This document shows, one piece after another, positions 1 to 8,317 of a stretch of 64,000 nt of DNA. Numbering within the stretch: position 1 is the stretch's first letter; every line of letters starts with the position of its first letter. The notes beneath the pieces are model-generated. The model had not been told where the DNA came from, did not search any database, and saw only the letters and a list, made by a program, of their open reading frames with translations. The translations under genes were made by a program, and so were the position numbers. Origin of the DNA: DATAAP01 sp041690495 (GTDB lineage: Bacteria; Pseudomonadota; Alphaproteobacteria; CACIAM-22H2); the NCBI GenBank assembly GCA_041690495.1, contig JAWLHE010000003.1, forward strand, positions 186,001 through 250,000. The letters are read 5' to 3'.

Positions 1-1
1 C

Positions 2-352
2 GGCCCGGTCCGCACCCTGCTGCACCACCAGGCCTCTGGCACGTTCGTCGCCGTGATGCTGGCTGCCGCGCCGTCGCGCGGTGTCTACTACTCCGTGTCC
101 AGGAACCTGATCGATTGGGCGGAGCCGACGCCTCTGATGCTTGCGCCGACCCGCTCCGAGGTGAAGCGGGGGTTGAACCGGGATGCGGCCGTCGCGATCG
201 ACTATCCATCGATCATCGATCACGCGAGTCCGGGCCGCAATTTCGAGTTCATCGCGGCCAAGCCTTATCTCTACTACGTCGATCTTCCCGCAAGGAGCGG
301 CAAGCTCACCGGTGAGCGCAGGCTGATGCGCCGCCCGCTCGTCCTGAACTGA
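2..352 (+). CDS. C-terminal end of a GH43-like glycoside hydrolase (partial)
   Basis: The reading frame is open from the first bases of the window, so the gene starts outside it; only about 116 C-terminal residues are visible. The stretch GVYYSVSRNLIDWAEP resembles the repeated blade motif of five-bladed beta-propeller glycosidases (GH43/GH32/GH68 type), in which a residue pattern like YYS-S-DL--W recurs. No catalytic residue can be judged from this end. A gap of only 26 bases separates it from the polysaccharide pyruvyl transferase gene in the same direction, so the two probably belong to one polysaccharide locus. The family call is an inference from one short motif. Confidence 0.4.
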   Translation, partial: GPVRTLLHHQASGTFVAVMLAAAPSRGVYYSVSRNLIDWAEPTPLMLAPTRSEVKRGLNRDAAVAIDYPSIIDHASPGRNFEFIAAKPYLYYVDLPARSGKLTGERRLMRRPLVLN

Positions 353-378
353 AAGCGGCACAACACGAAGGAACTGAC

Positions 379-1569
379 ATGGCTCGCATTCTCGTCATGA
401 AGCCGGCCGGCGAGCTGTCGCCCAGCCGCGGAGTCGTCTCGCATTATGCGGACTCGCCGGAGAAGAGCGTGAAGCACTTCTACAATATCGGCGATCTCTA
501 CGTGTACGACTCCTCGCTGCGGCTGCTCGAGCACGACGCGGTCGAGGCGCTCGACATAAACACCGTGTCGGACGAACGCATCGCCTACTACAACGAGAAT
601 TTCGACTACTGCTTCCTGCGCGGCTCGAATTACATCAACCCCAACGCGCAGTGGGGCAAGGCCAACGAGGTGATAGAACGGCTCAAGATTCCGGTCATCG
701 CGTTCGGCGTCGGCGTGCAGATCAAGTCCGAGAACGATCTGGCGCTCAATCCCGAGACGACCCGGCTCCTGCAGCAGATCGCGGCGAAGAGCACGAGTAT
801 CGCCGTGCGCGGCGAACTGTCGGTCAAGGTGCTCCATTCGATCGGCATCCGGAACGTGCGCGTGATCGGCTGCCCAACCGTGTTCCGGCATCGCCAGCCG
901 ACGATGTCGATCTCAAAACCGCGCTTCGAGGACCTTCAGCGGGTCGGCTTCACGTTGCGCCGCAATACCCCGCACTCGACCGTGTTCCAGCGCTACCTGC
1001 TGCATTACCTGCACCAGCGCTTCAGGCTCAGCATCATCTGCGCCGGCGAGATCGAGGAGAAGACGATCTTCTTCGCGAGCCAGCAGCGCCTCGCCGATGC
1101 CGACCGGCGCATCGTCGATTCCGCAGCCTCGCTGGTCGAGAAGGGCTGGCTCTACGACGCCGCCGACCCGCTGCTCGACGTCTACAGGAAGGACCTGTTC
1201 TGGGCCGAGTCCGTCGCCGAATACGACCGCCGTGTCGAATCTCTGGACGCCGTGCTCGGCTATCGCCTGCACGGCAATCTCCTGTCGCTCGCCAACGGCA
1301 CGCCGGCGCTCTATCTCACCTACGACACGCGCACCCGCGAGTTTGTGGATACTTTCAGTATTCCGCATTTCGACGTGCTCAAGGGCGAGCGATTCCAGTT
1401 CCAGGCGTTCTACGAGGCTGCGGATTTCGCGCCGTTCGAGCGCGCCTACCAGCGCCAGTTCGGCGAGCTGCGCCGTTTCCTGGAGGAGAACGACATGCCG
1501 CACCGTCTCGGCGGCGCCCTGCCCGAAACCGGTGCTGCGATTGCTCCGGAGGTTCGGCCCGGGCGCTGA
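379..1569 (+). CDS. Polysaccharide pyruvyl transferase family protein
   Basis: A 396-residue protein of the CsaB/WcaK type, which moves a pyruvyl ketal from phosphoenolpyruvate onto sugars of exopolysaccharide, capsule or cell wall glycans. Visible family features are the N-terminal NIGDLYVYDSS element, the central FGVGVQIKS and SIAVRGELSVKVL segments, and the C-terminal LGYRLHGNLLSLANGTPAL block, which is the most conserved part of the family. The start ATG follows a GAAGGAA-type ribosome site. No signal peptide is seen, so it is probably cytoplasmic. The acceptor sugar cannot be told. The gene converges on phoB, whose stop lies 31 bases away. Confidence 0.85.
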   Translation: MARILVMKPAGELSPSRGVVSHYADSPEKSVKHFYNIGDLYVYDSSLRLLEHDAVEALDINTVSDERIAYYNENFDYCFLRGSNYINPNAQWGKANEVIERLKIPVIAFGVGVQIKSENDLALNPETTRLLQQIAAKSTSIAVRGELSVKVLHSIGIRNVRVIGCPTVFRHRQPTMSISKPRFEDLQRVGFTLRRNTPHSTVFQRYLLHYLHQRFRLSIICAGEIEEKTIFFASQQRLADADRRIVDSAASLVEKGWLYDAADPLLDVYRKDLFWAESVAEYDRRVESLDAVLGYRLHGNLLSLANGTPALYLTYDTRTREFVDTFSIPHFDVLKGERFQFQAFYEAADFAPFERAYQRQFGELRRFLEENDMPHRLGGALPETGAAIAPEVRPGR

Positions 1570-1600
1570 CCTCTGCCGTCCTTTTCAGGCCCGCGCCGGC

Positions 1601-2344
1601 TCAGACTGCCGTCGCGCCTTCGAGAAGGCTGCGGGCGGCGCCGCTTGCGGAGCTCCCGCTGATTTCGTCGAGCGAATAGCCGGCTGAGCGCACGGTGCGG
1701 ATCAGGTCGGTCTCGCCCGGCGCGTTGATCGCCTTGCGCAGACGGCGGATGTGCACGTCGACCGTGCGCGGCTCGACATAGATTTCGGCACCCCACACCG
1801 CATCGAGCAGCTGCTCGCGGCTGTAGACGCGCCCGGGCCGCTCCATCAGGAAGCGCAGAAGGCGGAACTCGGTCGGCCCGAGATGGACCGGCCGGCCGTT
1901 GCGCAGGACGCGGTGTGCGGCCAGATCGACGACCAGCCCGCAATAGCTCATGACCTCGTCAGCGGCCGAGGGGCGCGCGCGACGCAACACCGCGCGGACC
2001 CGCGCCATGAGCTCGCTCGGGCTGAACGGTTTGGAAATGTAGTCGTCGGCACCAACCTCGAGGCCGCGCACCCGGTCGCTTTCCTCGCCCCGCGCCGTAA
2101 GCATGATGATCGGCAGCGAGCGCATGGCCGGCTTACGGCGAACCTGACGGCAGACCTCGAGCCCGGAGACGAGCGGCAGCATCCAGTCGAGGACGATCAG
2201 GTCCGGCTTCGATTCGTGAATCGCTGTCAGCGCTTCCTCGCCGTCCATCGCGACGGAGACGCGGTAGCCTTCCCTCTCGAGGTTGTAGCGCAGCAGCTCG
2301 ACCAGTGCCGCCTCGTCCTCGACGATGAGTATGTTCGTCTTCAT
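1601..2344 (-). CDS. phoB: Phosphate regulon response regulator PhoB
   Basis: A 247-residue OmpR/PhoB-type two-component regulator. The receiver domain (about residues 4-120) has the acidic pair VEDE, phosphoacceptor Asp53 in VLDWMLP, and the Thr and Lys switch residues in LTARGEE and SKPF. The winged-helix DNA-binding domain (about 130-230) carries the LGPTEFRLLRFLMERPGRVYSR and VDVHIRRLRKAI signatures typical of PhoB. It should bind Pho boxes such as the one seen upstream of pstS. It lies 97 bases downstream of pstS on the same strand, without pstCAB, phoU or the sensor kinase phoR in between, which is unusual. The last 15 or so residues are Ser/Ala-rich and not conserved in the family. Confidence 0.9.
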   Translation of the reverse strand: MKTNILIVEDEAALVELLRYNLEREGYRVSVAMDGEEALTAIHESKPDLIVLDWMLPLVSGLEVCRQVRRKPAMRSLPIIMLTARGEESDRVRGLEVGADDYISKPFSPSELMARVRAVLRRARPSAADEVMSYCGLVVDLAAHRVLRNGRPVHLGPTEFRLLRFLMERPGRVYSREQLLDAVWGAEIYVEPRTVDVHIRRLRKAINAPGETDLIRTVRSAGYSLDEISGSSASGAARSLLEGATAV

Positions 2345-2391
2345 GCCCTAGTCCTCGCAAACACCCGGGGTCCGCGAGCGGATGCGGACGA

Positions 2392-2413
2392 GGGAGGGCC
2401 GTACGGCCCTCCC
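2392..2413. other. Perfect 22-bp palindrome between pstS and phoB
   Basis: Bases 2392-2402 are exactly complementary to 2403-2413 (arms GGGAGGGCCGT and ACGGCCCTCCC). In an RNA read from pstS toward phoB this would be a GC-rich hairpin. There is no run of T after it, so it is not a classic terminator. It may lower read-through into phoB or protect the pstS message; that role is an inference. Confidence 0.6.
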
Positions 2414-2441
2414 GCGACGCAAGCTCGCCGGCCCCGCCGGA

Positions 2442-3503
2442 TCACATCGACTTCGCGGCCCACAGTGCCTGACCGTTGGGCCCCTTGACCTGCTGCCAGG
2501 TGTTCTCGATCAGACCGACGACGTTGTCGGGCATCGGCACATAGTCGAGCCCGTCCGCCATCTGGTCGCCGTTCTTGTAGGCCCACGCGAAGAAGTCGAG
2601 CACCTGCCTGGTCGTCTCGGGCTTCTCCGGACGGTCATAGATCAGGATGAACGTGGCGCCGGTGATCGGCCAGCTCTTCGCGCCCGGCTGGTTGGTCAGG
2701 AGGATGTCGTAGGCGGGCGCCTTGGACCAGTCGGCGCTGGCCGCAGCTGCCTGGAAGCTTGCGCTCTCCGGAGCGACGAACTGGCCGGCCTGGTTCTGCA
2801 TCAGGGCATAGGTCAGCTTGTTCTGCTTCGCATAGGCGTACTCGACATAGCCGATTGCGCCGTCGGTGCGCGACACCAGCGCCGCCACCCCTTCATTGCC
2901 CTTGCCGCCGAGGCCGGTCGGCCACTGCAGCGAGGTATTGACGCCGACTTTGTCTTTCCACTCCGGATGCACCTTGGCCAGATAGTCGGCGAAGATGAAC
3001 GTCGTGCCCGAGCCGTCCGAGCGGTGAACGACGGCGATCGACTGGTTCGGCAGCGTGACGCCAGCATTGAGCTTCGCGATCGCCGGATCGTTCCACTTCT
3101 TGATCTTGCCGAGATAGATGTCGGCGAGGAGCGGCCCGCTCAGTTTGACCTGGCCCGCCTGCAGCCCCTTCACGTTAAATACGGGTACTACGCCGCCCAT
3201 CACGGTTGGAAACTGGATCAACCCGGCGGCCTTGAGATCCTCGGGCTTCAATGGCATGTCCGACGCGCCGAAATCGACGGTCTTGCTCTTGATCTGCTTG
3301 ATGCCGCCACCCGACCCGATCGACTGATAGTTCATGCCGATGCCGGTCTTGGCCTTGTAGGCTTCGGCCCATTTTGCATAAAGCGGATAGGGAAAGGTCG
3401 CGCCGGCGCCGGAAATATCCGCGGCGTGCGCGCCCGAGACAAGGAGGACGGCGCCGGCAGCGGCCGACGCCGTACGGCTCATCCATCGCGAGAAAGCATT
3501 CAT
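2442..3503 (-). CDS. pstS: Phosphate ABC transporter substrate-binding protein PstS
   Basis: A 353-residue periplasmic phosphate receptor that delivers phosphate to the PstCAB transporter. Residues 1-27 form a signal peptide ending in GAHA. The mature start ISGAGATFPYPLYAKWAEAY is the PstS hallmark; GSGGGIKQI, DFGASDMPL and HRSDGSGTTFIFADYL supply the phosphate-binding Ser, Asp, Arg and Thr side chains. Length matches the family. A GGAG ribosome site lies before the ATG. No pstC, pstA, pstB or phoU is next to it, so the transporter partners must lie elsewhere. A tandem Pho box about 95 bases upstream indicates induction by phosphate starvation through PhoB, the next gene downstream. Confidence 0.95.
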   Translation of the reverse strand: MNAFSRWMSRTASAAAGAVLLVSGAHAADISGAGATFPYPLYAKWAEAYKAKTGIGMNYQSIGSGGGIKQIKSKTVDFGASDMPLKPEDLKAAGLIQFPTVMGGVVPVFNVKGLQAGQVKLSGPLLADIYLGKIKKWNDPAIAKLNAGVTLPNQSIAVVHRSDGSGTTFIFADYLAKVHPEWKDKVGVNTSLQWPTGLGGKGNEGVAALVSRTDGAIGYVEYAYAKQNKLTYALMQNQAGQFVAPESASFQAAAASADWSKAPAYDILLTNQPGAKSWPITGATFILIYDRPEKPETTRQVLDFFAWAYKNGDQMADGLDYVPMPDNVVGLIENTWQQVKGPNGQALWAAKSM

Positions 3504-3597
3504 AACAACTCCGTACGGTCGGAATTCCGGGGCCGACGGAAGGCCGCACCCCGTGACGGCACGATGCCGTCGACGCGGCTGACCCTAGTTGCGATAT

Positions 3598-3637
3598 GCG
3601 ACAGCCATAAAACAGTTCGATGGCAGATCCGTGACAC
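3598..3637 (-). promoter_or_regulatory. Tandem Pho box upstream of pstS
   Basis: Read on the minus strand, four 7-base units with an exact 11-base period are seen: GTGTCAC, CTGCCAT, CTGTTTT and CTGTCGC, with 4-base spacers GGAT, CGAA and ATGG. The PhoB binding consensus is a direct repeat of CTGTCAT with 4-base AT-rich spacers, so spacing is perfect and each unit matches at 4-5 of 7 positions. The site ends about 95 bases before the pstS start, and TAGGGT about 10 bases downstream could serve as a weak -10. Confidence 0.8.
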
Positions 3638-3735
3638 GCACAAGCCATTGCGATTACGTGCGAAAAACAAAGCTGAAGCATCTCAGGTAAGGCTCGGGAG
3701 CGGCTCGAGGCGGCGGACCGGCGCTGACTCGGCGC

Positions 3736-3918
3736 GCTCAGCCGAGCGGCTGAAAGATATGCGACGGCCGGCAATCCCCACGCCATCGCCTTCAGCAGCA
3801 TGAGGCCGAACGTGCCGGTTCGCGACGGAAGGACAAAGACGGCGGCGTCTGCACAGAAGCGCGCCCGGACATATTCGTGCGCTACGCGGCGGCGCTGCTC
3901 TTCGGAAGCTGGGCAGGA
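3736..3918 (-). pseudogene. Decayed fragment of a group 4 (GT-B) glycosyltransferase
   Basis: On the minus strand a short open stretch translates to about 50 residues with the core of the C-terminal nucleotide-sugar domain of GT4 glycosyltransferases: VFVLPSRTGTFGL followed by MLLKAMAWGLPAVAY. Intact enzymes of this type have DVFVFPSRTDTFGLV-LEA-ACG-PVAAYPV. A TGA stop lies in frame just before it, and the similarity ends soon after AYLSAA. The rest of a 350-400 residue enzyme is absent. It lies in an otherwise empty 470-base stretch between pstS and the next gene, so it reads as a fossil of a deleted gene. A short chance match is the alternative, but the run of matching residues is long. Confidence 0.55.
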
Positions 3919-4106
3919 TCAAGACCGTGCAGATCGTGCCGGCGCGCTGCATCGAGATTGCCGCTCCCGCCGCTGAGCCCGTTCGGGGCGACGGCGGGCC
4001 TGAGTCTGGCCGGTGGCGCCTGATTGCGCCTGTCGCCGCGGGCAATAAGCGGTTCCTGTCGCGGCTGAGCGTCCCTATGATAGCCGCGCATCACAAGGAG
4101 CCCGAC

Positions 4107-4637
4107 ATGCAACGAGACGCCGCCCGGGCCGCCGAGCTGATTTCCGATCTCACCAGATCAACCTTCGAAGATGTCACGGGCTATGTCAGCACCCAGGCCA
4201 CGCTCGTCGACCTGACCTTTCCGCGCAGCCTGATGATTTATGCGCATGCGGCGCTGTTCTTCGAAGAAATCCTGGGACTGCAGGCCGGCGATGGCGCCTT
4301 CGTCGAGGCGCTGGCGACCGAGGCCCGCGCGCGGCATGTCGAATTCTGGCATGCACATGGCGCCGAGCACGGATTCGACGTGACCGACCGGGACGGGATC
4401 GCGAAGGTCTTCGACGCGGCGCGGGAGCGCATCGCGCCGCCGTTGCGCGCCGCGATCGGCAGGCTGGTGGCCGGCGACCAGGTGCAGGGGCAGACCGAGA
4501 TGATCGTCAGCGTTCTGGCGCTCGTCGTCGAACCGCCCGTGCGCGAAGAGGATCTCGCCGCGCATGTCGCCCCACTGCTCCAGCCCTATCTCACGCGGGT
4601 CGAGCCGCTGATGAGCTTCCTGACGGAAGCGCAATAA
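4107..4637 (+). CDS. Uncharacterised 176-residue protein
   Basis: I do not recognise a family. The frame stays open further upstream, but ATG 4107 is preceded by a strong AAGGAG at 4095-4100, which fixes this start. The protein is mostly helical in appearance, acidic and soluble, with no signal peptide, membrane segment, Cys cluster or nucleotide motif. The segments LARHVEFWHAHGAEHGF-like (around residues 75-90) and VLALVVEPPVREEDLAAHV are its most distinctive parts. It stands alone between the glycosyltransferase remnant and the convergent hydrolase gene, so context offers no clue. Confidence 0.75.
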   Translation: MQRDAARAAELISDLTRSTFEDVTGYVSTQATLVDLTFPRSLMIYAHAALFFEEILGLQAGDGAFVEALATEARARHVEFWHAHGAEHGFDVTDRDGIAKVFDAARERIAPPLRAAIGRLVAGDQVQGQTEMIVSVLALVVEPPVREEDLAAHVAPLLQPYLTRVEPLMSFLTEAQ

Positions 4638-4826
4638 CCGTAAGGCCCGACGTGGGACGGCGAACCCACGGAATCCGCCGGAAGTTCTCGTCCTGCCAAT
4701 CCCCATGACCGGCGCCGTGCTCGTGCTGCGGCGGCTATGCGCTGGAGCAGGTCCAGGGCGCAGCAGGACAACATACGGCCGTTCGCCATCACAGGCTCGG
4801 CGGCCATCGAGAGCGGACGAAGCGGT

Positions 4827-5663
4827 TCAGGCGGCAGCGCTGGTGCGCATCGTGGCTCCGATATGGGCCGTCAGTGCGTCGGCGACGGCAGCGGCATGGG
4901 TCAGCGGCAGCATGTGCCCGGCGCCCGGAAGTACAACGACCGTGCTTTCAGGCAGGGCGGCGGCAGCCAGCTCGGCAACGCGGCGCGCCGGCCTTGGCGA
5001 CACGCTGCCATGCATGACCAGGGTGGGTACCGTCATACGGCGATAATCCTCCGCCGTGGCTGCTTCCGCGAAGACGGCCGTGAAGTTCGCCGAGACGCCG
5101 GCGATCTGCGCGGCCATGCGCGCCTGGGCGCCGGGCGACAGGCGCATCCATGCGCCCTCGCCGTTCCAGTAATCGATGAAGCGCGCCATCCCGTCATGGC
5201 TGTGCCCATTCAGCGTGCATTCGAACACGCCGGCCGCGAGACTCCTGATCTCCGCATAGAGATTGCGATCGCCGGCGCCGCCCTGACGCAGAAGGTGAAA
5301 CAGCACCGGCTCGACCAGCGTCAGGCTCCGCACCAGCCCGGGATGGTCCATCGCAACATGCAGCGCTACCGCGCCGCCGAAGGAATGACCGACGAGATGA
5401 ACAGGGCCGGCCTGCGATTCCAGCAACCGCGCGACCATGCGCGCGTGGTCGGAAAGCCGGATTGCGCTGCGCCCCGGCCACGGGCCGGTTCCGCCGCAGC
5501 CATAGAGGTCGGGGGCAATGACGTTGAAATCGCCGCTGAGTATGGCCGCGAGCTCGGACCACTGCGCGGCGGAACTCCCGGAGCAGTGCAGCAACGCCAC
5601 TGGCGGACCGCTGCCCATGGCCGCGTAGGCCACTTCGACGTCGTCAATCGTGGCGATCTGCAT
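4827..5663 (-). CDS. Alpha/beta fold hydrolase
   Basis: A 278-residue alpha/beta hydrolase. Seen in it are the oxyanion-hole region LLHCSGSSAAQW, the nucleophile elbow GHSFGG (Ser at about residue 97), and a late histidine in GAGHMLPLTH. The acid residue should lie near the VPTLVMHGS strand, as usual. No signal peptide, so cytoplasmic. The substrate cannot be told; relatives include esterases, haloperoxidase-like enzymes and enol-lactone hydrolases. It follows metY by about 300 bases on the same strand, with a perfect inverted repeat in between, so it is probably transcribed separately. Confidence 0.9.
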   Translation of the reverse strand: MQIATIDDVEVAYAAMGSGPPVALLHCSGSSAAQWSELAAILSGDFNVIAPDLYGCGGTGPWPGRSAIRLSDHARMVARLLESQAGPVHLVGHSFGGAVALHVAMDHPGLVRSLTLVEPVLFHLLRQGGAGDRNLYAEIRSLAAGVFECTLNGHSHDGMARFIDYWNGEGAWMRLSPGAQARMAAQIAGVSANFTAVFAEAATAEDYRRMTVPTLVMHGSVSPRPARRVAELAAAALPESTVVVLPGAGHMLPLTHAAAVADALTAHIGATMRTSAAA

Positions 5664-5912
5664 CGGCCCTTGCCCTCAAGCCCGCGGTCGGACCGAACGC
5701 AGCAGCATAAAGCGGAGCAGCATGCGTTGCGACTACGCCCGCCGGCGCCGCGCCCGCGGAGCCCCAATACGCAAGGCAGACCGCCGGAACGGTCCGGGTC
5801 CGGAGAGTCCGGAATGCAAGAACGCGCTCGAATTCTGTACGCCACCCGGTGGAAACCGGCGCGCTGTTCATAGTCATATCGAATGAGGTCATCACCATCT
5901 CCATCTACCGGG

Positions 5913-5940
5913 TCGGCGGCCGGCGCCATGCAGCGCCGGC
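5913..5940. repeat. Perfect 11-bp inverted repeat after metY
   Basis: Arms GCGGCCGGCGC (5913-5923) and GCGCCGGCCGC (5930-5940) with a 6-base loop CATGCA, starting 20 bases past the metY stop. It has the position of a transcript end but no T run follows, so it may act in Rho-dependent 3-prime end protection. Confidence 0.55.
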
Positions 5941-5959
5941 CGCGCAATTCCCGCGTGTC

Positions 5960-7285
5960 TCAGGCCGCCCTGCGTATCCCCTGCGCGGCGTCCAGTGCCT
6001 GGCTGAGGTCGGCCAGGATGTCGTCGATGTGCTCGATCCCGACCGAAAGCCGGACGTAGCCGTCAGAAACGCCGGTCGCATTCTGCTCCTCCGGCGTAAG
6101 CTGCGAATGCGTCGTCGTCGCCGGATGGATCGCCAGGCTGCGCGCATCGCCGATATTGGCGACGTGATAGAAGAGCTTGAGCGAGTCGATGAATCGCCGC
6201 CCCGCTTCGCTTCCGCCCGCGAGCTCGAATCCGACCAGGCCGCCGAAGCCGCCCTTCAGATACGTCTCGGCGCGACGGCGCGGCTCGCCGCTCATCAGAC
6301 CGGGGAAGATGACCTTGGAGATGCCCTTACGGCCCTGAAGGAAGCGTGCCACGGCCATCGCGTTCTCGCAGTGCGCACGCATGCGCAGCGGCAAGGTCTC
6401 GAGTCCCTGGATGAACATGAAGGCATTGAACGGCGACATCGCGGCGCCCAAATCCCGCAGCAGGGTGGTGCGCGCCTTGATGATGTACGCGACCGGCCCG
6501 AGCGGCTTCACCGCCTCGGTCCAAACCGCGCCGTGATAGCTCGGGTCCGGTGTATTGAGCGCCGGCTGGCGCACGGGATGCGCCGCCCAGTCGAAATTGC
6601 CGCCGTCGACGATCACGCCGCCGATCGAGGTGCCGTGCCCGCCGATGTACTTGGTCGACGAATAGACGACCACCGCGGCGCCATGCTGCAGCGGACGGCA
6701 CAGCACCGGGCACGATGTGTTGTCCATGATCAGCGGAATGCCGAACGAGCGGCCGATCTTGGCCACCTCAGCGATCGGAAACACGGCCAGCTTCGGATTC
6801 GGCAGAGTCTCGGCGTAATACGCGCGCGTGCGGTCGTCGGTCGCCTTGCGGAAGGCTTCGGGATCGGCCGGATCGACGAATCGCACCTCGATGCCCTGGT
6901 CGCGCAGAGTGTGCGCAAACAGGTTCCAGGTGCCGCCATAAAGATCGGTCGAGCTGACGACATTGTCACCCGCGCGCGCGAGGTTCTGCAACGCTAGGGC
7001 CGAGGCTGCCTGCCCCGACGCCACCGCGAGTGCCGCGACTCCGCCCTCGAGCGCCGCGATACGCTTCTCGAGCACATCCGCAGTCGGATTCATGATTCGC
7101 GTATAGATATTACCGAGCTCCTTCAGTGCGAACAGGTTCGACGCGCGCTCGGTCGAGCCCAGGTCGTAGGACGTCGTCTGGTAGATCGGCACTGCGATCG
7201 AGCCGGTCGCGGGATCGCCGCGGTAGCCTGCATGCAGGACCAGCGTTTCGGGATTCTTTGATTCCAGTGTCATCTGTCTGCTCAC
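5960..7285 (-). CDS. metY: O-acetylhomoserine sulfhydrylase (aminocarboxypropyltransferase)
   Basis: A 441-residue PLP enzyme of the Cys/Met metabolism family. It makes homocysteine from O-acetylhomoserine and sulfide (or methionine with methanethiol). The first block ETLVLHAGYRGDPATGSIAVPIYQTTSY is diagnostic of MetY. The PLP-binding lysine is Lys212 in SSTKYIGGHG, with MDNT-type Asp188 for the pyridine nitrogen. Length fits MetY (about 430) rather than the shorter MetB/MetC. Start is GTG 7285 or ATG four codons on; AAAGGGG lies before the first. I looked for a SAM-II riboswitch in the short leader and saw none. Confidence 0.93.
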   Translation of the reverse strand: MSRQMTLESKNPETLVLHAGYRGDPATGSIAVPIYQTTSYDLGSTERASNLFALKELGNIYTRIMNPTADVLEKRIAALEGGVAALAVASGQAASALALQNLARAGDNVVSSTDLYGGTWNLFAHTLRDQGIEVRFVDPADPEAFRKATDDRTRAYYAETLPNPKLAVFPIAEVAKIGRSFGIPLIMDNTSCPVLCRPLQHGAAVVVYSSTKYIGGHGTSIGGVIVDGGNFDWAAHPVRQPALNTPDPSYHGAVWTEAVKPLGPVAYIIKARTTLLRDLGAAMSPFNAFMFIQGLETLPLRMRAHCENAMAVARFLQGRKGISKVIFPGLMSGEPRRRAETYLKGGFGGLVGFELAGGSEAGRRFIDSLKLFYHVANIGDARSLAIHPATTTHSQLTPEEQNATGVSDGYVRLSVGIEHIDDILADLSQALDAAQGIRRAA

Positions 7286-7324
7286 TTTCCCCTTTATTGG
7301 ACTGTCGAATGCTGGCGACGGTCG

Positions 7325-7660
7325 TCACCCGTGCCAGAACGGCTTGTTCACCTCGCGCCAGACCTCGAGCTCGGTAATGCCGATGTCGCGGCGCAGCCGC
7401 GCATCGAGCGTTGCCAGGGCGCGTCGGCCGCGGGCGCGCATGTGCCACACGACGAGGCAATTCGCAACGCGGACCACCACACCCGCGCATGCCGCGAAGA
7501 TGCGTGCGATGCCCCGCACCTGCGCTGTCGCGGGAATCGCCGGCGCCTGCCGCGTCTCGACCCATTCCCGGCCGAGGAAGAGGATCATCGGCCGGCGGGC
7601 GGCAGCATCATTGCCGTTTGCCGCGCCATTGGCCGGAAGGATCGCGCGTTGTGCACTCAT
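7325..7660 (-). CDS. DUF1127 domain protein
   Basis: A 111-residue protein whose C-terminus RALATLDARLRRDIGITELEVWREVNKPFW is the DUF1127 (YjiS-like) arginine-rich helix pair. Small DUF1127 proteins in alphaproteobacteria have been linked to RNA turnover and phosphate or stress responses. The frame is open 20 codons further upstream, but ATG 7660 has an AAAGGAG site in front of it and was chosen. It is longer than the common 45-70 residues because of an N-terminal extension that is not conserved. It lies 39 bases upstream of metY and is one of two DUF1127 genes within 1 kb. Confidence 0.85.
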   Translation of the reverse strand: MSAQRAILPANGAANGNDAAARRPMILFLGREWVETRQAPAIPATAQVRGIARIFAACAGVVVRVANCLVVWHMRARGRRALATLDARLRRDIGITELEVWREVNKPFWHG

Positions 7661-7753
7661 CTCGTGCTCCTTTCTCGTCGGATCGGTCGATCGATCTGTC
7701 CTGCGGTGGGGCGTGTACATGACATGCAGCCCCGTCCCCGTCTGTGAGGAAAA

Positions 7754-8281
7754 TCACAAAGCATGGCGCACGGCCGGCGGAGAACTGGCGAGTGCCGCTT
7801 GCCGCGCGCTCGCCTTGCGCATCGGCCGCGACAGATCGATCCAACCCGAGCCGCCCCGGCCCTCGACGATGCCGCCGCAAGCGGCCAGGAACCGGCCGAA
7901 CCCGTCGTTGCCGTCCTGCCAGAAGAACAGGACGCGATCGCAGGACTCGCGCTTCGCCGCGACCGCCGCCATTCGCATCAAGCGTCTGCCGACGCCGCGA
8001 CGCCGCCAACCCGGAGCGACGACGATCGCGCCTTCGCGTGCCGGCGTCGCGCCCGAGAGCGGTGCCGACAACTCGATCAGGCCGCAAAGGCGCTTCCGCG
8101 CGAAGTAGCCGATCAGCCGCGCCTGCGCCCAGTCGATCGTGTCGCAGTAGCGCGCGATCGCCTCGTCCGACTTGGCTACGCCGAATCGCAGGCTGCGGTC
8201 ACGCGGGCACAGCGAGAGGTAGTGCCGCATTACCGCGGCCATGTCTTCCGGCCCGAGTTGCCGATACATCGACGTCTCCAT
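7754..8281 (-). CDS. GNAT family N-acetyltransferase
   Basis: A 175-residue acetyltransferase of the GNAT fold. The acetyl-CoA binding motif A is seen as IVVAPGWRRRGVGRRLM (about residues 86-102), preceded by the substrate-side strands LIGYFARKRLCGLIELS. The N-terminal part MYRQLGPEDMAAVMRHYLSL and the RDRSLRFG segment resemble the GNAT domain found in protein acetyltransferase (Pat-like) and related stress proteins. Start could be ATG 8281 or the ATG four codons later. It lies between two DUF1127 genes on the same strand. The acceptor is unknown; the last 25 residues are low complexity. Confidence 0.85.
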   Translation of the reverse strand: METSMYRQLGPEDMAAVMRHYLSLCPRDRSLRFGVAKSDEAIARYCDTIDWAQARLIGYFARKRLCGLIELSAPLSGATPAREGAIVVAPGWRRRGVGRRLMRMAAVAAKRESCDRVLFFWQDGNDGFGRFLAACGGIVEGRGGSGWIDLSRPMRKASARQAALASSPPAVRHAL

Positions 8282-8317
8282 TCGCGGATACGAGGCTGTT
8301 CCCGCCTGCTCTTCCGG

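Noticed and set aside
2382..3803. 473-codon plus-strand frame across pstS
   Set aside because: Antisense to pstS and the Pho box; composition is that of a reverse-complement shadow.
3927..4106. Upstream extension of the 176-residue hypothetical protein
   Set aside because: The frame is open but crosses the glycosyltransferase remnant on the other strand and lacks a ribosome site, while ATG 4107 has a strong AAGGAG.
5644..5904. 86-codon frame upstream of the alpha/beta hydrolase (minus)
   Set aside because: It overlaps the hydrolase start, has no family match I know and looks like a GC-rich chance frame; only the first 30 residues look protein-like.
7286..7324. SAM-II riboswitch upstream of metY
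   Set aside because: Looked for because metY is a common target; the leader is under 60 bases and lacks the conserved pseudoknot sequence.
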